The notes under the pieces were generated by a model. The model did no database searches. It had not been told where the DNA came from and was given only the letters and a program-made list of their open reading frames with translations. The translations under genes were made by a program, and so were the position numbers. From contig NZ_CP117439.1 in NCBI RefSeq assembly GCF_030687575.1, positions 2,285,501 to 2,349,500 on the forward strand: a stretch of DNA of 64,000 nt. Direction: 5' to 3'. Shown piece after piece: positions 18,776-27,291 of this stretch. The number at the start of each line of letters is the position of its first letter. Position 1 is the stretch's first letter. The stretch is from Pseudomonas sp. FP2309. Lineage in GTDB: Bacteria > Pseudomonadota > Gammaproteobacteria > Pseudomonadales > Pseudomonadaceae.

Positions 18776-20575
18776 ATGCAACGCCTATTTCTGAGCCTGA
18801 TGATCTGCCTGGGCTTCGCGCTCCCGGCCACCGCCCATGCCTGGTGGCAGGATGATTGGCACTACCGCAAACAGATTTCGGTAGACACCACCGCCCAAGG
18901 CGCGGCGATCAGTCAGGCCTTGGGGCGCACCGCACTGCTGGTGCGCCTGCACACCGGCAACTTCACCTTTGACGGGGTCAAGGACGACGGCGCTGATTTG
19001 CGGTTTGTGAGTGCCGATGACAAGACCGTGTTCAATCACCAGATCGAGAGCTTCGATCCGCTGATGGGCATGGCGTTGATCTGGGTCGATGTGCCCAAGG
19101 TCGAAGGCGGGCAGCGCCAGGACCTGTGGATGTACTACGGCAACCAGAAGGCCCCGGCCACGGCCAACGGCCAACTGACGTTCGACCCCAATTACACCGC
19201 GCTGTACCACTTTGACGGTGCCAACGCGACGCCGCCGCGCGACACCACGGCCTACGCCAATAATGCGTTGAACGCCACCGGATCGAGCATCGATGGCGTG
19301 ATCGGCCGTGCCTTGCAGTTCGGCGGCCAACCGCTGATGTTGCCGGCCAGCCCATCGTTGCAACACGCGGCAGGCGGCGCGTTCACGTTCAGCGCCTGGC
19401 TGCGCCTGGACCAGGCCAGCGGTGAACAAATCGTCCTGGCCCGGCGCGACGGGCCCCACAGCCTCTTGCTGGGGCTGAACCAAGGCTCGCCGTTTGTTGA
19501 AATCGACGGCCAGCGTGCGGTCTCGACGCAGCCGCTGAACCCCGGCCAATGGCAGCACCTGGCGTTCACCGCCGAGGGTGACAAGGTCGCGCTGTATGTC
19601 AACGGCCGCGAAAGCGCGAGCCTCGCCGTGGCCATGCCCGCGTTCAACACACCGTTGGCCATCGGTGCCGACCTGCCGGACGCAGCCGCTACGCACCAGC
19701 CGTTCGCCGGGGCCATGGATGAGCTGCGCCTGTCCAAGGTGGCGCGCCCGGCCGCGCTGTTGCTGGCCGATGCCAGTGCCCAGGGCGCCGAGTCGAAGCT
19801 GGTGGCTTACGGGGTGGATGAAGAGCAGTCGGGCATGGGCTTCGGCAGCCTGGGCTTTTTGCTCAACGCGGTGCCGGTGGACGCCTGGGTGATCATCCTG
19901 GTGTTGGTGGCGATGATGGTGCAGTCGTGGTTCATCATGCTGCGCAAGAACCGTCAGGTCAGCCGCGTGAGCAGCGCCAACGAGGTGTTCCGCGAGCACT
20001 TTGCGCAGATCGGCACGCGCCTGGAGATGTATGCCGACGACGCCCAGTTGGGCGAACGCCTGACCTATTCGTCGCTGTGGCGCCTGTACCTGGTGGCGGT
20101 CAAGGAAATCCGCACCCGCCGTGCCCAGGGCGCGGACACTTCGTCGGTGTCGGCCGCCACCATCGAAGCCATCCGCTGCTCCATGGACGGCGTGCGCACC
20201 CGCGAAAACCAGGCCCTCAGTGCCAAGCTCTCAACCTTATCCAACGCCATCGCCGGCGGCCCCTATATCGGCCTGCTGGGGACGGTGCTGGGGATCATGG
20301 TGGTGTTTCTCGGCACGGCCATGGCCGGTGACGTGAATATCAACGCCATCGCCCCCGGTATGGCGGCGGCGTTGCTGGCCACGGCCATGGGCCTGTTCGT
20401 CGCGATTCCTGCACTGTTTGGCTACAACCGTCTGATCACGCGCAACAAGGAAGTCAGTGCGGACATGCGCGTGTTCGTCGACGAGTTCATCACCCGCCTG
20501 GCGGAGATGCACGGCGAGAGCCAACACAGCGAGACGGCGCATCGCCGTGAGCATCACGCATCGGTTCCGGCCTGA
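18776..20575 (+). CDS. exbB: ExbB/TolQ/MotA-family proton channel with large periplasmic DUF2341-LamG extension
   Basis: A 599-residue protein, far longer than ordinary ExbB (about 240). Order: signal peptide (about 1-22, ending AHA); DUF2341-like domain (about 23-130, WWQDDWHYRKQI); LamG/concanavalin-like beta-sandwich (about 150-335, FTFSAWLRLDQASGEQIV, then GAMDELRLSKVARP); transmembrane helix near 368-388; and an ExbB core whose paired helices contain GPYIGLLGTVLGIMVVF and AALLATAMGLFVAIPA. The core marks it as the channel partner of the ExbD that follows 11 bases later. The N-terminal half would face the periplasm and could bind polysaccharide or envelope material. In P. aeruginosa the position equals exbB2 (PA0693). 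Confidence 0.9.
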   Translation: MQRLFLSLMICLGFALPATAHAWWQDDWHYRKQISVDTTAQGAAISQALGRTALLVRLHTGNFTFDGVKDDGADLRFVSADDKTVFNHQIESFDPLMGMALIWVDVPKVEGGQRQDLWMYYGNQKAPATANGQLTFDPNYTALYHFDGANATPPRDTTAYANNALNATGSSIDGVIGRALQFGGQPLMLPASPSLQHAAGGAFTFSAWLRLDQASGEQIVLARRDGPHSLLLGLNQGSPFVEIDGQRAVSTQPLNPGQWQHLAFTAEGDKVALYVNGRESASLAVAMPAFNTPLAIGADLPDAAATHQPFAGAMDELRLSKVARPAALLLADASAQGAESKLVAYGVDEEQSGMGFGSLGFLLNAVPVDAWVIILVLVAMMVQSWFIMLRKNRQVSRVSSANEVFREHFAQIGTRLEMYADDAQLGERLTYSSLWRLYLVAVKEIRTRRAQGADTSSVSAATIEAIRCSMDGVRTRENQALSAKLSTLSNAIAGGPYIGLLGTVLGIMVVFLGTAMAGDVNINAIAPGMAAALLATAMGLFVAIPALFGYNRLITRNKEVSADMRVFVDEFITRLAEMHGESQHSETAHRREHHASVPA

Positions 20576-20586
20576 GGAGAATTGCC

Positions 20587-21012
20587 ATGGCTTCTGTAAA
20601 TGCCTCCCACGACGATGACGATGATGCGGCCGTCGACAGCATCAATATCACGCCCCTGGTGGACGTGCTGATGGTGGTGCTGGTGATGTTTATCCTCACG
20701 GCCACCGCCCAGGTCTCGGGGATCCAGATCCACCTGCCCAAGGCCAGCGCCTCGGTGTCGCTGTCGGAGGCCAAGACCAAGGCGATCTCGGTGAACGACG
20801 GCGGCCAGGTGTTCCTTGATGCCTACCCGGTGACCCTCGGCGAGCTGGAAGAGCGACTGCGTATCGAGAAAGCGTTGAACCCGGACTTCCCGGTAATCGT
20901 GCGCGGTGACGCCATGGTGCAGTACCAGAAGGTCATCGAGGTGCTCGACTTGCTGCGCCGGCTGGAGCTGTCCCAGGTCGGGCTGGTCACCGGCAAACCG
21001 AGCCAGGGCTGA
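20587..21012 (+). CDS. exbD: ExbD/TolR-family energy-transduction protein
   Basis: Inner-membrane protein of 141 residues with one N-terminal helix and a periplasmic domain, the usual ExbD layout. Seen: DDDDAAVDSINITPLVDVLM, where the Asp after PLV is the conserved protonatable residue of ExbD/TolR, then the helix VVLVMFILTATAQ. The periplasmic part ends DLLRRLELSQVGLVTG. It works with the enlarged ExbB 11 bases upstream and the TonB-like protein 3 bases downstream. GAGGAG precedes the start. Confidence 0.95.
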   Translation: MASVNASHDDDDDAAVDSINITPLVDVLMVVLVMFILTATAQVSGIQIHLPKASASVSLSEAKTKAISVNDGGQVFLDAYPVTLGELEERLRIEKALNPDFPVIVRGDAMVQYQKVIEVLDLLRRLELSQVGLVTGKPSQG

Positions 21013-21015
21013 GTC

Positions 21016-21729
21016 ATGACCGCACAGATGCCGATCACGCCCTTACCGACCAAGACCAAGCCGCCGTTGCGCCCGCTCAAGTGGGGCGCCGGCCTGCTGT
21101 TGGGGGCCGTGGCCGCCTGGTTTTTGTGGCAATGGGCCAATGACATGAGTGGCGTACGCCGCGAAGCACCGAAGGTGCCGACGATCATTCCGTTGCCGCC
21201 ACCGCCGCCACCGCCGCCGCCACCACCGGAAAAACCCAAGGAGCCCGAACCCCAGGTGGAAGAAAAAGTGCCGGAGCCAATACCGACTCCAGCGCCGGAA
21301 GAGGTCAAGCCGGCCGAGGAGGCGCCACCGTCGCCCGCCGATGATCTGGCCAACCCGATGCAGATCGACGGCGATGCCCAGTCGGGCACCGACGGTTTCA
21401 ATATCGGCGCCGGCAAGGGCGGGGGGATGGCCGGTTCCGGAGGAGGAGGCCTGGGCACGGGCACTTACAAGCAATACCTGGCTGGGGTGTTTCAACGCCT
21501 GCTGCGCGAAGACCCGGAGTTGCGCAAGAAGGCTTACAGCGTACAGGCGGACTTGTGGCTGAACGCCGAGGGCGAAGTCACTCGCGTGGCGTTGGCCAAA
21601 TCCAGCGGCGATGCCGACACGGATGCCCAGGTATTGGCCGCGTTGCGTGCACCCCACGCCACGCAACGGGTGCCGGCCTCGGTCAGCATGCCGGTACGCC
21701 TGTCGCTCAAGGGCCGACGGCCGGATTGA
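21016..21729 (+). CDS. tonB: TonB-like energy transducer
   Basis: A 237-residue protein with an N-terminal membrane anchor (about 24-42), a run of eleven Pro residues (about 59-69), a Pro/Glu/Lys-rich spacer, a Gly-rich hinge (about 130-150) and a short C-terminal TonB-type domain (YSVQADLWLNAEGEVTRVAL). This is the TonB architecture: anchor, periplasm-spanning rod, receptor-binding end. It starts three bases after the exbD stop. No TonB-dependent receptor is adjacent. The obvious outer-membrane partners nearby are TpsB and the putative porin, so this set may serve secretion or assembly rather than iron uptake (inference). Confidence 0.88.
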   Translation: MTAQMPITPLPTKTKPPLRPLKWGAGLLLGAVAAWFLWQWANDMSGVRREAPKVPTIIPLPPPPPPPPPPPEKPKEPEPQVEEKVPEPIPTPAPEEVKPAEEAPPSPADDLANPMQIDGDAQSGTDGFNIGAGKGGGMAGSGGGGLGTGTYKQYLAGVFQRLLREDPELRKKAYSVQADLWLNAEGEVTRVALAKSSGDADTDAQVLAALRAPHATQRVPASVSMPVRLSLKGRRPD

Positions 21730-21797
21730 TCGGATACGTATTCAACTGCATTGCTCAACTGAATTTTTCAACGGTTTTTTACAGGAGTTGCGTACAC

Positions 21798-23498
21798 ATG
21801 ATTTCCCCCGTGAATCGACTGACCCTGGCGGTTGGCATGGTCATTGCGACCCTGGTTGGCCAGGCGACGGCCGCGCCGGTCGCGCCTTCGGAAAACGTCA
21901 CCATCAACCTGATCCGCCTGCTGGTGCAGCAAGGCGTGCTGACCCAGGACACCGCCAACGGGCTGATCGCCCAGGCCGAAAAAGAGGCTCGGCAGGCACG
22001 CCAGGCCAATGCCGCGCCGGCGGTCGCCAGCGGGCCGCCTACCGCCCCTGGGGACGTGCGCGTGCAGTACGTGCCGCAAGCGGTGCGCGACCAGATCCGT
22101 GATCAGGTCAAAGCCGAAGTCATGGCCACCGCCAAACAGGAAAACTGGGCCCAGCCCAATACGTTCCCGGACTGGATCTCGCGTATCAGCTTTGATGGCG
22201 ATATCCGTTTGCGCGACGAGTCGCGCTACTTCTCGGGTAACAACAGCAACAACATCACCGACTTCGCCAAGCTCAATGACACCGGCCCGTACGACGTCAA
22301 CAAAAACTCCAACACCAAGTTTCCGCCGCTGCTCAACACCCGCGAGGACCGCGAAAACCTGTTCCGCCTGCGCGCGCGCCTGGGCATGAAAGCGGTGATC
22401 TCGCCGGAGTGGACCGCCGGCATCCGCATCGCCACCGGCTCGGACAACAACCCGGTGTCCACCACCCAAACCCTGGGCGGCGGCTTCGGCAAAAAAGACA
22501 TCTGGCTCGACCAGGGCTACCTGACCTGGAAAACCACCGACTACATGATGCTGACTGCCGGGCGTATCGCCAACCCGTTTTATTCCACCGACATGATGTA
22601 TTCCAACGACCTCAACTTCGACGGCGTGGCGGCGCTCTTCAACCACCGCCTCAACAGCGAGTGGGGCCTGTTCGGGACCCTCGGTGCGTTCCCGGTCGAA
22701 TACACCTCCGACACGGCCAGCAGCAACGGCATCGACAAGGAAGACAGCCAGACCAAATGGCTGTTCGGCGGGCAGATCGGTGCCGACTGGAAGATCAACC
22801 GCAGCAACACACTCAAGCTCGCTGCCGCTTATTACCAGTTCCAGGACATCGAGGGCGAGCGCTCCAGCCCTTGCTCCACGTGGCAAGGGGCAGCGGGGTG
22901 CGACACCGACGGCTCGCGCGTGGCGTTCATGCAAAAAGGCAACTCAGTGTTCAACCTGCGCAACAACACCACCAACCCGGCTGATCCTGTGCGCACAGCC
23001 GACCCGCAGTTTGTGGGCCTGGCGTCCAAATTCGACGTGCTCGACCTCAACCTGGTCTGGGACAGCGAACTGCCAAGCGACTTCAAGCTGCGCAGCCAAG
23101 GCAACTTCATCCACAACCTGGGCTACGACAAGGGCGAAATGCTCAAGCGCAGCGAAGGCGAGATCGTCAACAACATCAACAGCAAGGGCCAGTTTGAAAG
23201 TGGCGGCAATGCCTTGATGGTCTCGTTCACCCTCGGCAGTGCGCTGGAGATGCGCAAGCGCGGCGACTGGAACGTATTGGCCGGCTACAAGTACATCCAG
23301 CCCGACGCCTTGCCCGACGGCTTCAACGACTCCTCGTTCCACCTGGGCGGCACCAACGCCAAGGGTTACTTCATTGGCGGCAACTACGGCATCGACAAGA
23401 ACATCTACGCCAGTGCGCGCTGGTTGAGCGCGTCCGAAGTGTACGGCCAGCCGTTCGAAGTGGACGTGATGCAACTGGAACTCAACACGCGCTTTTGA
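21798..23498 (+). CDS. Putative outer-membrane porin
   Basis: A 566-residue protein. ATG 21798 has AGGAG upstream and yields a signal peptide ending in ATAAP. An N-terminal helical stretch (about 35-115, rich in Gln/Ala/Lys, probably coiled-coil) precedes an aromatic-rich beta-barrel (DGDIRLRDESRYF, GRIANPFYSTDMMYSNDLNF, ending LELNTRF with terminal Phe). This matches the family annotated as putative porin next to PdtB/ExbB in Pseudomonas (PA0696 region). It lies 68 bases after tonB and is likely in the same operon. The substrate is unknown. It could act as a partner for the ExbB-ExbD-TonB set. Confidence 0.85.
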   Translation: MISPVNRLTLAVGMVIATLVGQATAAPVAPSENVTINLIRLLVQQGVLTQDTANGLIAQAEKEARQARQANAAPAVASGPPTAPGDVRVQYVPQAVRDQIRDQVKAEVMATAKQENWAQPNTFPDWISRISFDGDIRLRDESRYFSGNNSNNITDFAKLNDTGPYDVNKNSNTKFPPLLNTREDRENLFRLRARLGMKAVISPEWTAGIRIATGSDNNPVSTTQTLGGGFGKKDIWLDQGYLTWKTTDYMMLTAGRIANPFYSTDMMYSNDLNFDGVAALFNHRLNSEWGLFGTLGAFPVEYTSDTASSNGIDKEDSQTKWLFGGQIGADWKINRSNTLKLAAAYYQFQDIEGERSSPCSTWQGAAGCDTDGSRVAFMQKGNSVFNLRNNTTNPADPVRTADPQFVGLASKFDVLDLNLVWDSELPSDFKLRSQGNFIHNLGYDKGEMLKRSEGEIVNNINSKGQFESGGNALMVSFTLGSALEMRKRGDWNVLAGYKYIQPDALPDGFNDSSFHLGGTNAKGYFIGGNYGIDKNIYASARWLSASEVYGQPFEVDVMQLELNTRF

Positions 23499-23516
23499 TG
23501 CGCCGGGAGATGCCAC

Positions 23517-24143
23517 ATGAACACGCGAATCTGCGCACTGCTGTTGTTGTTCGTCGCCACCGGCGCCTCGGCCGAAGGCATGGAAGAGCGCCTGCGTACC
23601 CAACTGCGCAGCACCACCCAGCAATTACAGGCGCTGCAAAGCGAGCAGGCCCAGGCCAGTGCGGCACGTCTGGCGGCCGAAACCCAGGCCAGGCAGGCCC
23701 AGGCGCAAATCAAGCAGCTTACGGCCGAGCTGGAAAAGACCCGTGGCATGGCCGAGCAACTGGCCGGCCAGCAACAAAGCCTGCACAGCCAGGCCCAGGC
23801 CCAGGTGGCGGCGCGGGATGAGCAGCTTGGCAAGTTCAAGAAGGCTTATGACGAACTGCTGGTACTGGCCAAAGGCAAGGAGGCCGAGCGTGCCCGATTG
23901 CAGGTGCAACTGAGCGAACGTGACACACAAGTGCAGCAATGTTCGGTCAAGAATCAACAGATGTACGGGGTCGCCCAACACTTACTCACGGCCTATGAAA
24001 AAATCGACGTGGCGCAGGTCATGAGCATTCGCCAGCCCTTCGCCAGCAGCACGCGGGTCAAGTTCGAGGAACTGGCCCAGGGGTTTGGTGACGATTTGTA
24101 CAAGAGCCGTTTCGATGCGCCCCAGGCAACCGCCAACCATTGA
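23517..24143 (+). CDS. Periplasmic coiled-coil protein of unknown function
   Basis: A 208-residue protein with a cleavable signal peptide (about 1-19, ending ASA), then a long Ala/Gln/Glu heptad-like region (about 22-140) predicted to form a coiled coil, and a short C-terminal globular part (YDELLVLAKG; a single Cys in VQQCSVKNQQM). It starts 18 bases after the porin stop with GGGAG upstream. The corresponding gene in the P. aeruginosa cluster (PA0697 region) is also uncharacterised. Position suggests an accessory role in the envelope assembly of this operon; nothing in the sequence shows an enzyme. Confidence 0.85.
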   Translation: MNTRICALLLLFVATGASAEGMEERLRTQLRSTTQQLQALQSEQAQASAARLAAETQARQAQAQIKQLTAELEKTRGMAEQLAGQQQSLHSQAQAQVAARDEQLGKFKKAYDELLVLAKGKEAERARLQVQLSERDTQVQQCSVKNQQMYGVAQHLLTAYEKIDVAQVMSIRQPFASSTRVKFEELAQGFGDDLYKSRFDAPQATANH

Positions 24144-24163
24144 TAGACAAGGAAGAGATCACC

Positions 24164-24631
24164 ATGAGCGAATTGATTAACAGCGTCAGCGTGCAGAGCC
24201 TCACCGAGCTGTTGCAGGAGGCCGGCTACCGCGTCAACCAAAGCGAACAGAACGGCATCGTGCAGTTGCTCAGCGCCAGTCAGGGCATCGGCTATGCGGT
24301 GCGCTTTGGCAACGCGGCGGCCGAGCAGGGCAGTTATGTGGATTTCACCTACAGCTGTGCGCTGCGGGTACAGGGCGAATTGCCTGAAGGCCTGGCCCAG
24401 GTGTGGAACGCATCGCGGCGTTTTGCGCGCTTGTCGCTGCAGGGCGAGTTTCTGCTGATGGAAATGGACGTGGTGGTCGCCGGCGTTGGCGCCACGCACC
24501 TGCGCAGCCAGCTGGAACTGTGGGACCGCCTGTTGCAGGAGTTCATCGTGTACCTGCGTGAATACAGCCAGCACGCGGCGCACTTGCAGACCCAGTCCAC
24601 ACCCGTTGCTGAAGAGGCGCCGGCGCTGTGA
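24164..24631 (+). CDS. YbjN-like protein
   Basis: A 155-residue soluble protein with no signal peptide or membrane helix. ATG 24164, preceded by AAGGAAGAG, is preferred over an ATG at 24140 that overlaps the previous gene. The fold pattern resembles YbjN and type III chaperone-like proteins (LTELLQEAGYRVNQ, then NASRRFARLSLQGEFLLMEM and a C-terminal helix WDRLLQEFIVYLRE). Such proteins often act as chaperones or adaptors. Its stop overlaps the start of the PPIase gene (GTGA), so the two are translationally coupled. The exact function is unknown. Confidence 0.8.
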   Translation: MSELINSVSVQSLTELLQEAGYRVNQSEQNGIVQLLSASQGIGYAVRFGNAAAEQGSYVDFTYSCALRVQGELPEGLAQVWNASRRFARLSLQGEFLLMEMDVVVAGVGATHLRSQLELWDRLLQEFIVYLREYSQHAAHLQTQSTPVAEEAPAL

Positions 24632-25569
24632 AAAAGCCAACCTTGATGGTCGGCGCCGGCGCGCTGGCCCTGCTGGTGGTGGCGGTGGGCTTGAGCCTGC
24701 GCCCGGGCAGCGACCCGGTGGCGGCGCAACAGCCGGCTTCGGTGACTAACCCTGTAGCGGGCGGGCCGGCGGTGGCGCGCCTGGGCAACCAGCAAATCGA
24801 CCTGCCGGAACTGAAAAGCGTATTGGCGAGCCTGCCGGCTGAGTCCCGCGAGCAACTGCGCGGCAACCGTGGCGCCCTGGAAACCTGGATTCGCTCGCGC
24901 CTGGCGCAAAAGGCCGTCCTCGAACAGGCCGACGCCCAGGGCTGGCGCCAGCGCCCGGAGGTGGAACAGCAGACCCGCGCCGCGACTGAGCAGATTGTGT
25001 TTCGCGACTACATGCTCTCGGTCAGCCAAGTGCCGGCCGATTACCCCAGCGCTGTCGAACTGCAACAGGCGTATGACAGCGGCAAGGCCCAGTGGATGAC
25101 GCCGCCGTTGTACCGGGTAGGGCAGATCTTCCTTGCGGTGAATGACCCGCAAAGTGCCGATGCGGTACGCCGTCAGGCCCAGGAATTGAGCCGCAAGGCC
25201 CAGGCCGCGCCGGCGGACTTTGCCGCCCTGGCCACGCAGTTCTCTCAGGACCCGGACAGCGCCGCGCGCGGTGGCGACTCGGGCCTGCAGCCCTTGCAGC
25301 AACTGGTGCCGGCCGTGCGCGAGGCCGTCTCGCGGCTCAAGGTCGGCGCGGTGTCGGACGCGGTGCAGAGCCCGGCCGGGTTCCATGTACTCAAGTTGAT
25401 CGGCCAGCAACCGGCGCGCACCGCCACCCTCGACGAACTGCGCGAACGCCTCACCCAGGCCCTGCGTGCCCAGCGTCAGGAGCAGATCGCCAAGGCCTAT
25501 CTGGAAGGCATGCTCAACACCGCCACGCTGAGCATCGACGGCGCCGAGCTGAATAAAGTGCTGGAGTAA
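24628..25569 (+). CDS. Membrane-anchored PpiC/parvulin-type peptidyl-prolyl isomerase
   Basis: Periplasmic folding factor of 313 residues that starts with GTG overlapping the upstream stop. An uncleaved N-terminal membrane anchor is seen (about 5-23), then a SurA/PrsA-like helical chaperone region (about 45-145), then a parvulin domain (about 150-260) with YRVGQIFLAVNDP, FAALATQFSQDPDSAARGGD and GFHVLKLIGQQP. Known family role: isomerisation of prolyl bonds and holding of outer-membrane or secreted clients. In this operon the clients could be PdtB, the porin or PdtA (inference). It matches the PpiC-type gene PA0699 in position. Confidence 0.92.
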   Translation: MKKPTLMVGAGALALLVVAVGLSLRPGSDPVAAQQPASVTNPVAGGPAVARLGNQQIDLPELKSVLASLPAESREQLRGNRGALETWIRSRLAQKAVLEQADAQGWRQRPEVEQQTRAATEQIVFRDYMLSVSQVPADYPSAVELQQAYDSGKAQWMTPPLYRVGQIFLAVNDPQSADAVRRQAQELSRKAQAAPADFAALATQFSQDPDSAARGGDSGLQPLQQLVPAVREAVSRLKVGAVSDAVQSPAGFHVLKLIGQQPARTATLDELRERLTQALRAQRQEQIAKAYLEGMLNTATLSIDGAELNKVLE

Positions 25570-25620
25570 TACGCTCCAACCCGCATTGGATGCATCGACC
25601 GACAAGACAGGGAGTCTGCC

Positions 25621-26598
25621 ATGGCATTACTGGAACCGTCCGGCCCTCAGGGCCCCGCCGCCTATCGTGCACCGGCCGAGTCGCGCAGCCATTGGCTGGC
25701 TCTGGCCCATGAGATCGACCCGGAGGTGGCGCGTTACTTTCTGGTCAGTGCGCGCTGCGGCTGCTTCATGCAGGCCGCGCGCAGCTTGAATATCAAGGCC
25801 ACCTTGCTGCGCAAACGCCTGGCGCAATTGGAAGGACACCTGCGCCACGCGTTGTTCAGCTACCAGGGCAATGGCCTGGTGCTCAGTCGCGATGGCCTGC
25901 AATTGCAGGCCCAGTTGGTTGCCCTGGCCCATGAACGGCGCCTGCCGGCGGTGGCGCAACCCTTGATTCGCCTGGCGGTGGCCGAACCGATCCTGCACGA
26001 CATCCTCGGGCGTGATCTGATTGCCTTGCTGCGCCGCAATGCCAGCGTGCGCCTGGAGATCATCTCCCTCGACAGCCGGCAGTCCCTGCAAGCGCTGGAC
26101 GTGGACATCGTGCTGTGGTTATCGGGCAACGACGGTCCGTTGCCCGGTCCGGGTTTTGCCACCGAACCGCCCCGAGCGCTGGCGCGGTTGCAGTATTTGC
26201 CGCACATCGCCAAGCGCTATTCACGCGTGACCGCACGCCCGGACAGCGTGGCAGACCTCGACGATTACATGCTGGTGCAATGGCAGCCCGACGCACAGGT
26301 CGACGCGTTGCAACCGTGGAACCAGATGGTGGAACGACGCCAGGCTGCCGTGGTACAGGTGCAGGCGTATTCGCTGATGCTGGAGATGATCCGCTGCGGT
26401 GCCTGCATCGGTTTGCTGCCGCACTACATGAGCAGCTTCGACCGTGGATTGGTGGCGCTGCCGGGGTTGCTGGCCGAGAGCATGCAGCGCCAGGTGTGGC
26501 TGGCGGTGAATGCACAGGTGCGCGATGCCGAGGCGGTGCAGATGATTGTGGCGCTGATAGTCAGTACCTTCGAGGGGCGACGCGCTTGGTTTGATTAG
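25621..26598 (+). CDS. LysR-family transcriptional regulator
   Basis: A 325-residue regulator with an N-terminal winged helix-turn-helix (about 33-95: ARYFLVSARCGCFMQAARSL, then LRKRLAQLEGHLRHALFSY) and a LysR substrate-binding domain (about 105-310). ATG 25621 has AGGGAG upstream. The helix-turn-helix is somewhat atypical: the usual LNxSQPAxS pattern is replaced by LNIKATLLRKRL. It closes the secretion cluster, as PA0701 does in P. aeruginosa, in the same direction and 51 bases after the PPIase. It probably regulates the locus, but the target and effector are unknown. Confidence 0.88.
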   Translation: MALLEPSGPQGPAAYRAPAESRSHWLALAHEIDPEVARYFLVSARCGCFMQAARSLNIKATLLRKRLAQLEGHLRHALFSYQGNGLVLSRDGLQLQAQLVALAHERRLPAVAQPLIRLAVAEPILHDILGRDLIALLRRNASVRLEIISLDSRQSLQALDVDIVLWLSGNDGPLPGPGFATEPPRALARLQYLPHIAKRYSRVTARPDSVADLDDYMLVQWQPDAQVDALQPWNQMVERRQAAVVQVQAYSLMLEMIRCGACIGLLPHYMSSFDRGLVALPGLLAESMQRQVWLAVNAQVRDAEAVQMIVALIVSTFEGRRAWFD

Positions 26599-26691
26599 CG
26601 CTGCGGCGCTTTGTGCGGCCAGAGGCGTTGCGCCCTGGCGCTATCTGCGCCAGTCTTGACGGCCTCGTCCTTTGTGTTGGAGCAACCTGCG

Positions 26692-27282
26692 ATGCAGGCC
26701 ACCCGTTTGACCCTCGTCTGCCATGCCGTTACGCCCCTGCAAAAACAGGGGCGTTTTGCCGAGGACGAGTCGGTGGCGATGGACTGGCAAGGCGCGCGGT
26801 TGTCCCTGGCCGGCCGTTACACGAAAAACCTGCGCCTGCTGTGTGGCCCCGAGGCGCGAGCCCGGCAGACGGCGGGACTGTTCGGCGCACACCCGGTGAT
26901 CGAAACCGCGCTGCGCGACGTTGACCTGGGGGCTTGGGCTGGCCGGGACATTGGACAGGTTGAACCTGATCAACTGAGTGCCTGGCTCACCGATAGCAGC
27001 TGCGCGCCCCACGGGGGCGAGTCGGTGGCGCACCTGTGCACGCGGGTGGCACAGTGGCTGCAATCCCTCGAAAGGCAGCCGGGCCATGTCGTGGCCGTTA
27101 CCCATCCCTTTGTGGTCCGCGCCGCGCTGCTGTACGTCATGCAGTTCCCGGTCTCGATGTTCTACCGGATCGATGTCGAGCCGTTGTCCACCACGGAACT
27201 GCGTTTCAACGGTGTGTGGCGCCTGCGTCTGGAAACTCACGCCCAGGCGCCTGAACATGGCAAAATCCACGCCCCGCAATGA
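26692..27282 (+). CDS. Histidine phosphatase superfamily protein (CobC-like)
   Basis: A 196-residue protein of the phosphoglycerate-mutase-like fold. The catalytic RHG motif is CHA (residues 10-12): the His is kept but the preceding Arg is Cys. Other conserved parts are GPEARARQTAGLF, the acidic HGGES, and the second catalytic His in VVAVTHPFVVRAA. The start is set by GGAG about nine bases before ATG 26692. It lies 9 bases before cobF and could act as an alpha-ribazole phosphatase-like step of cobalamin synthesis. The altered motif leaves activity open. An internal terminator-like hairpin lies at 26732-26757. Confidence 0.85.
   Translation: MQATRLTLVCHAVTPLQKQGRFAEDESVAMDWQGARLSLAGRYTKNLRLLCGPEARARQTAGLFGAHPVIETALRDVDLGAWAGRDIGQVEPDQLSAWLTDSSCAPHGGESVAHLCTRVAQWLQSLERQPGHVVAVTHPFVVRAALLYVMQFPVSMFYRIDVEPLSTTELRFNGVWRLRLETHAQAPEHGKIHAPQ
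26732..26757 (+). terminator. Terminator-like hairpin inside a coding region
   Basis: CGCCCCTG-N6-CAGGGGCG followed directly by TTTT, at codons 14-22 of the histidine phosphatase gene. It has the geometry of an intrinsic terminator although it is within an open frame. It may attenuate read-through from the upstream LysR gene. Confidence 0.4.
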
Positions 27283-27291
27283 GAGCAACCC

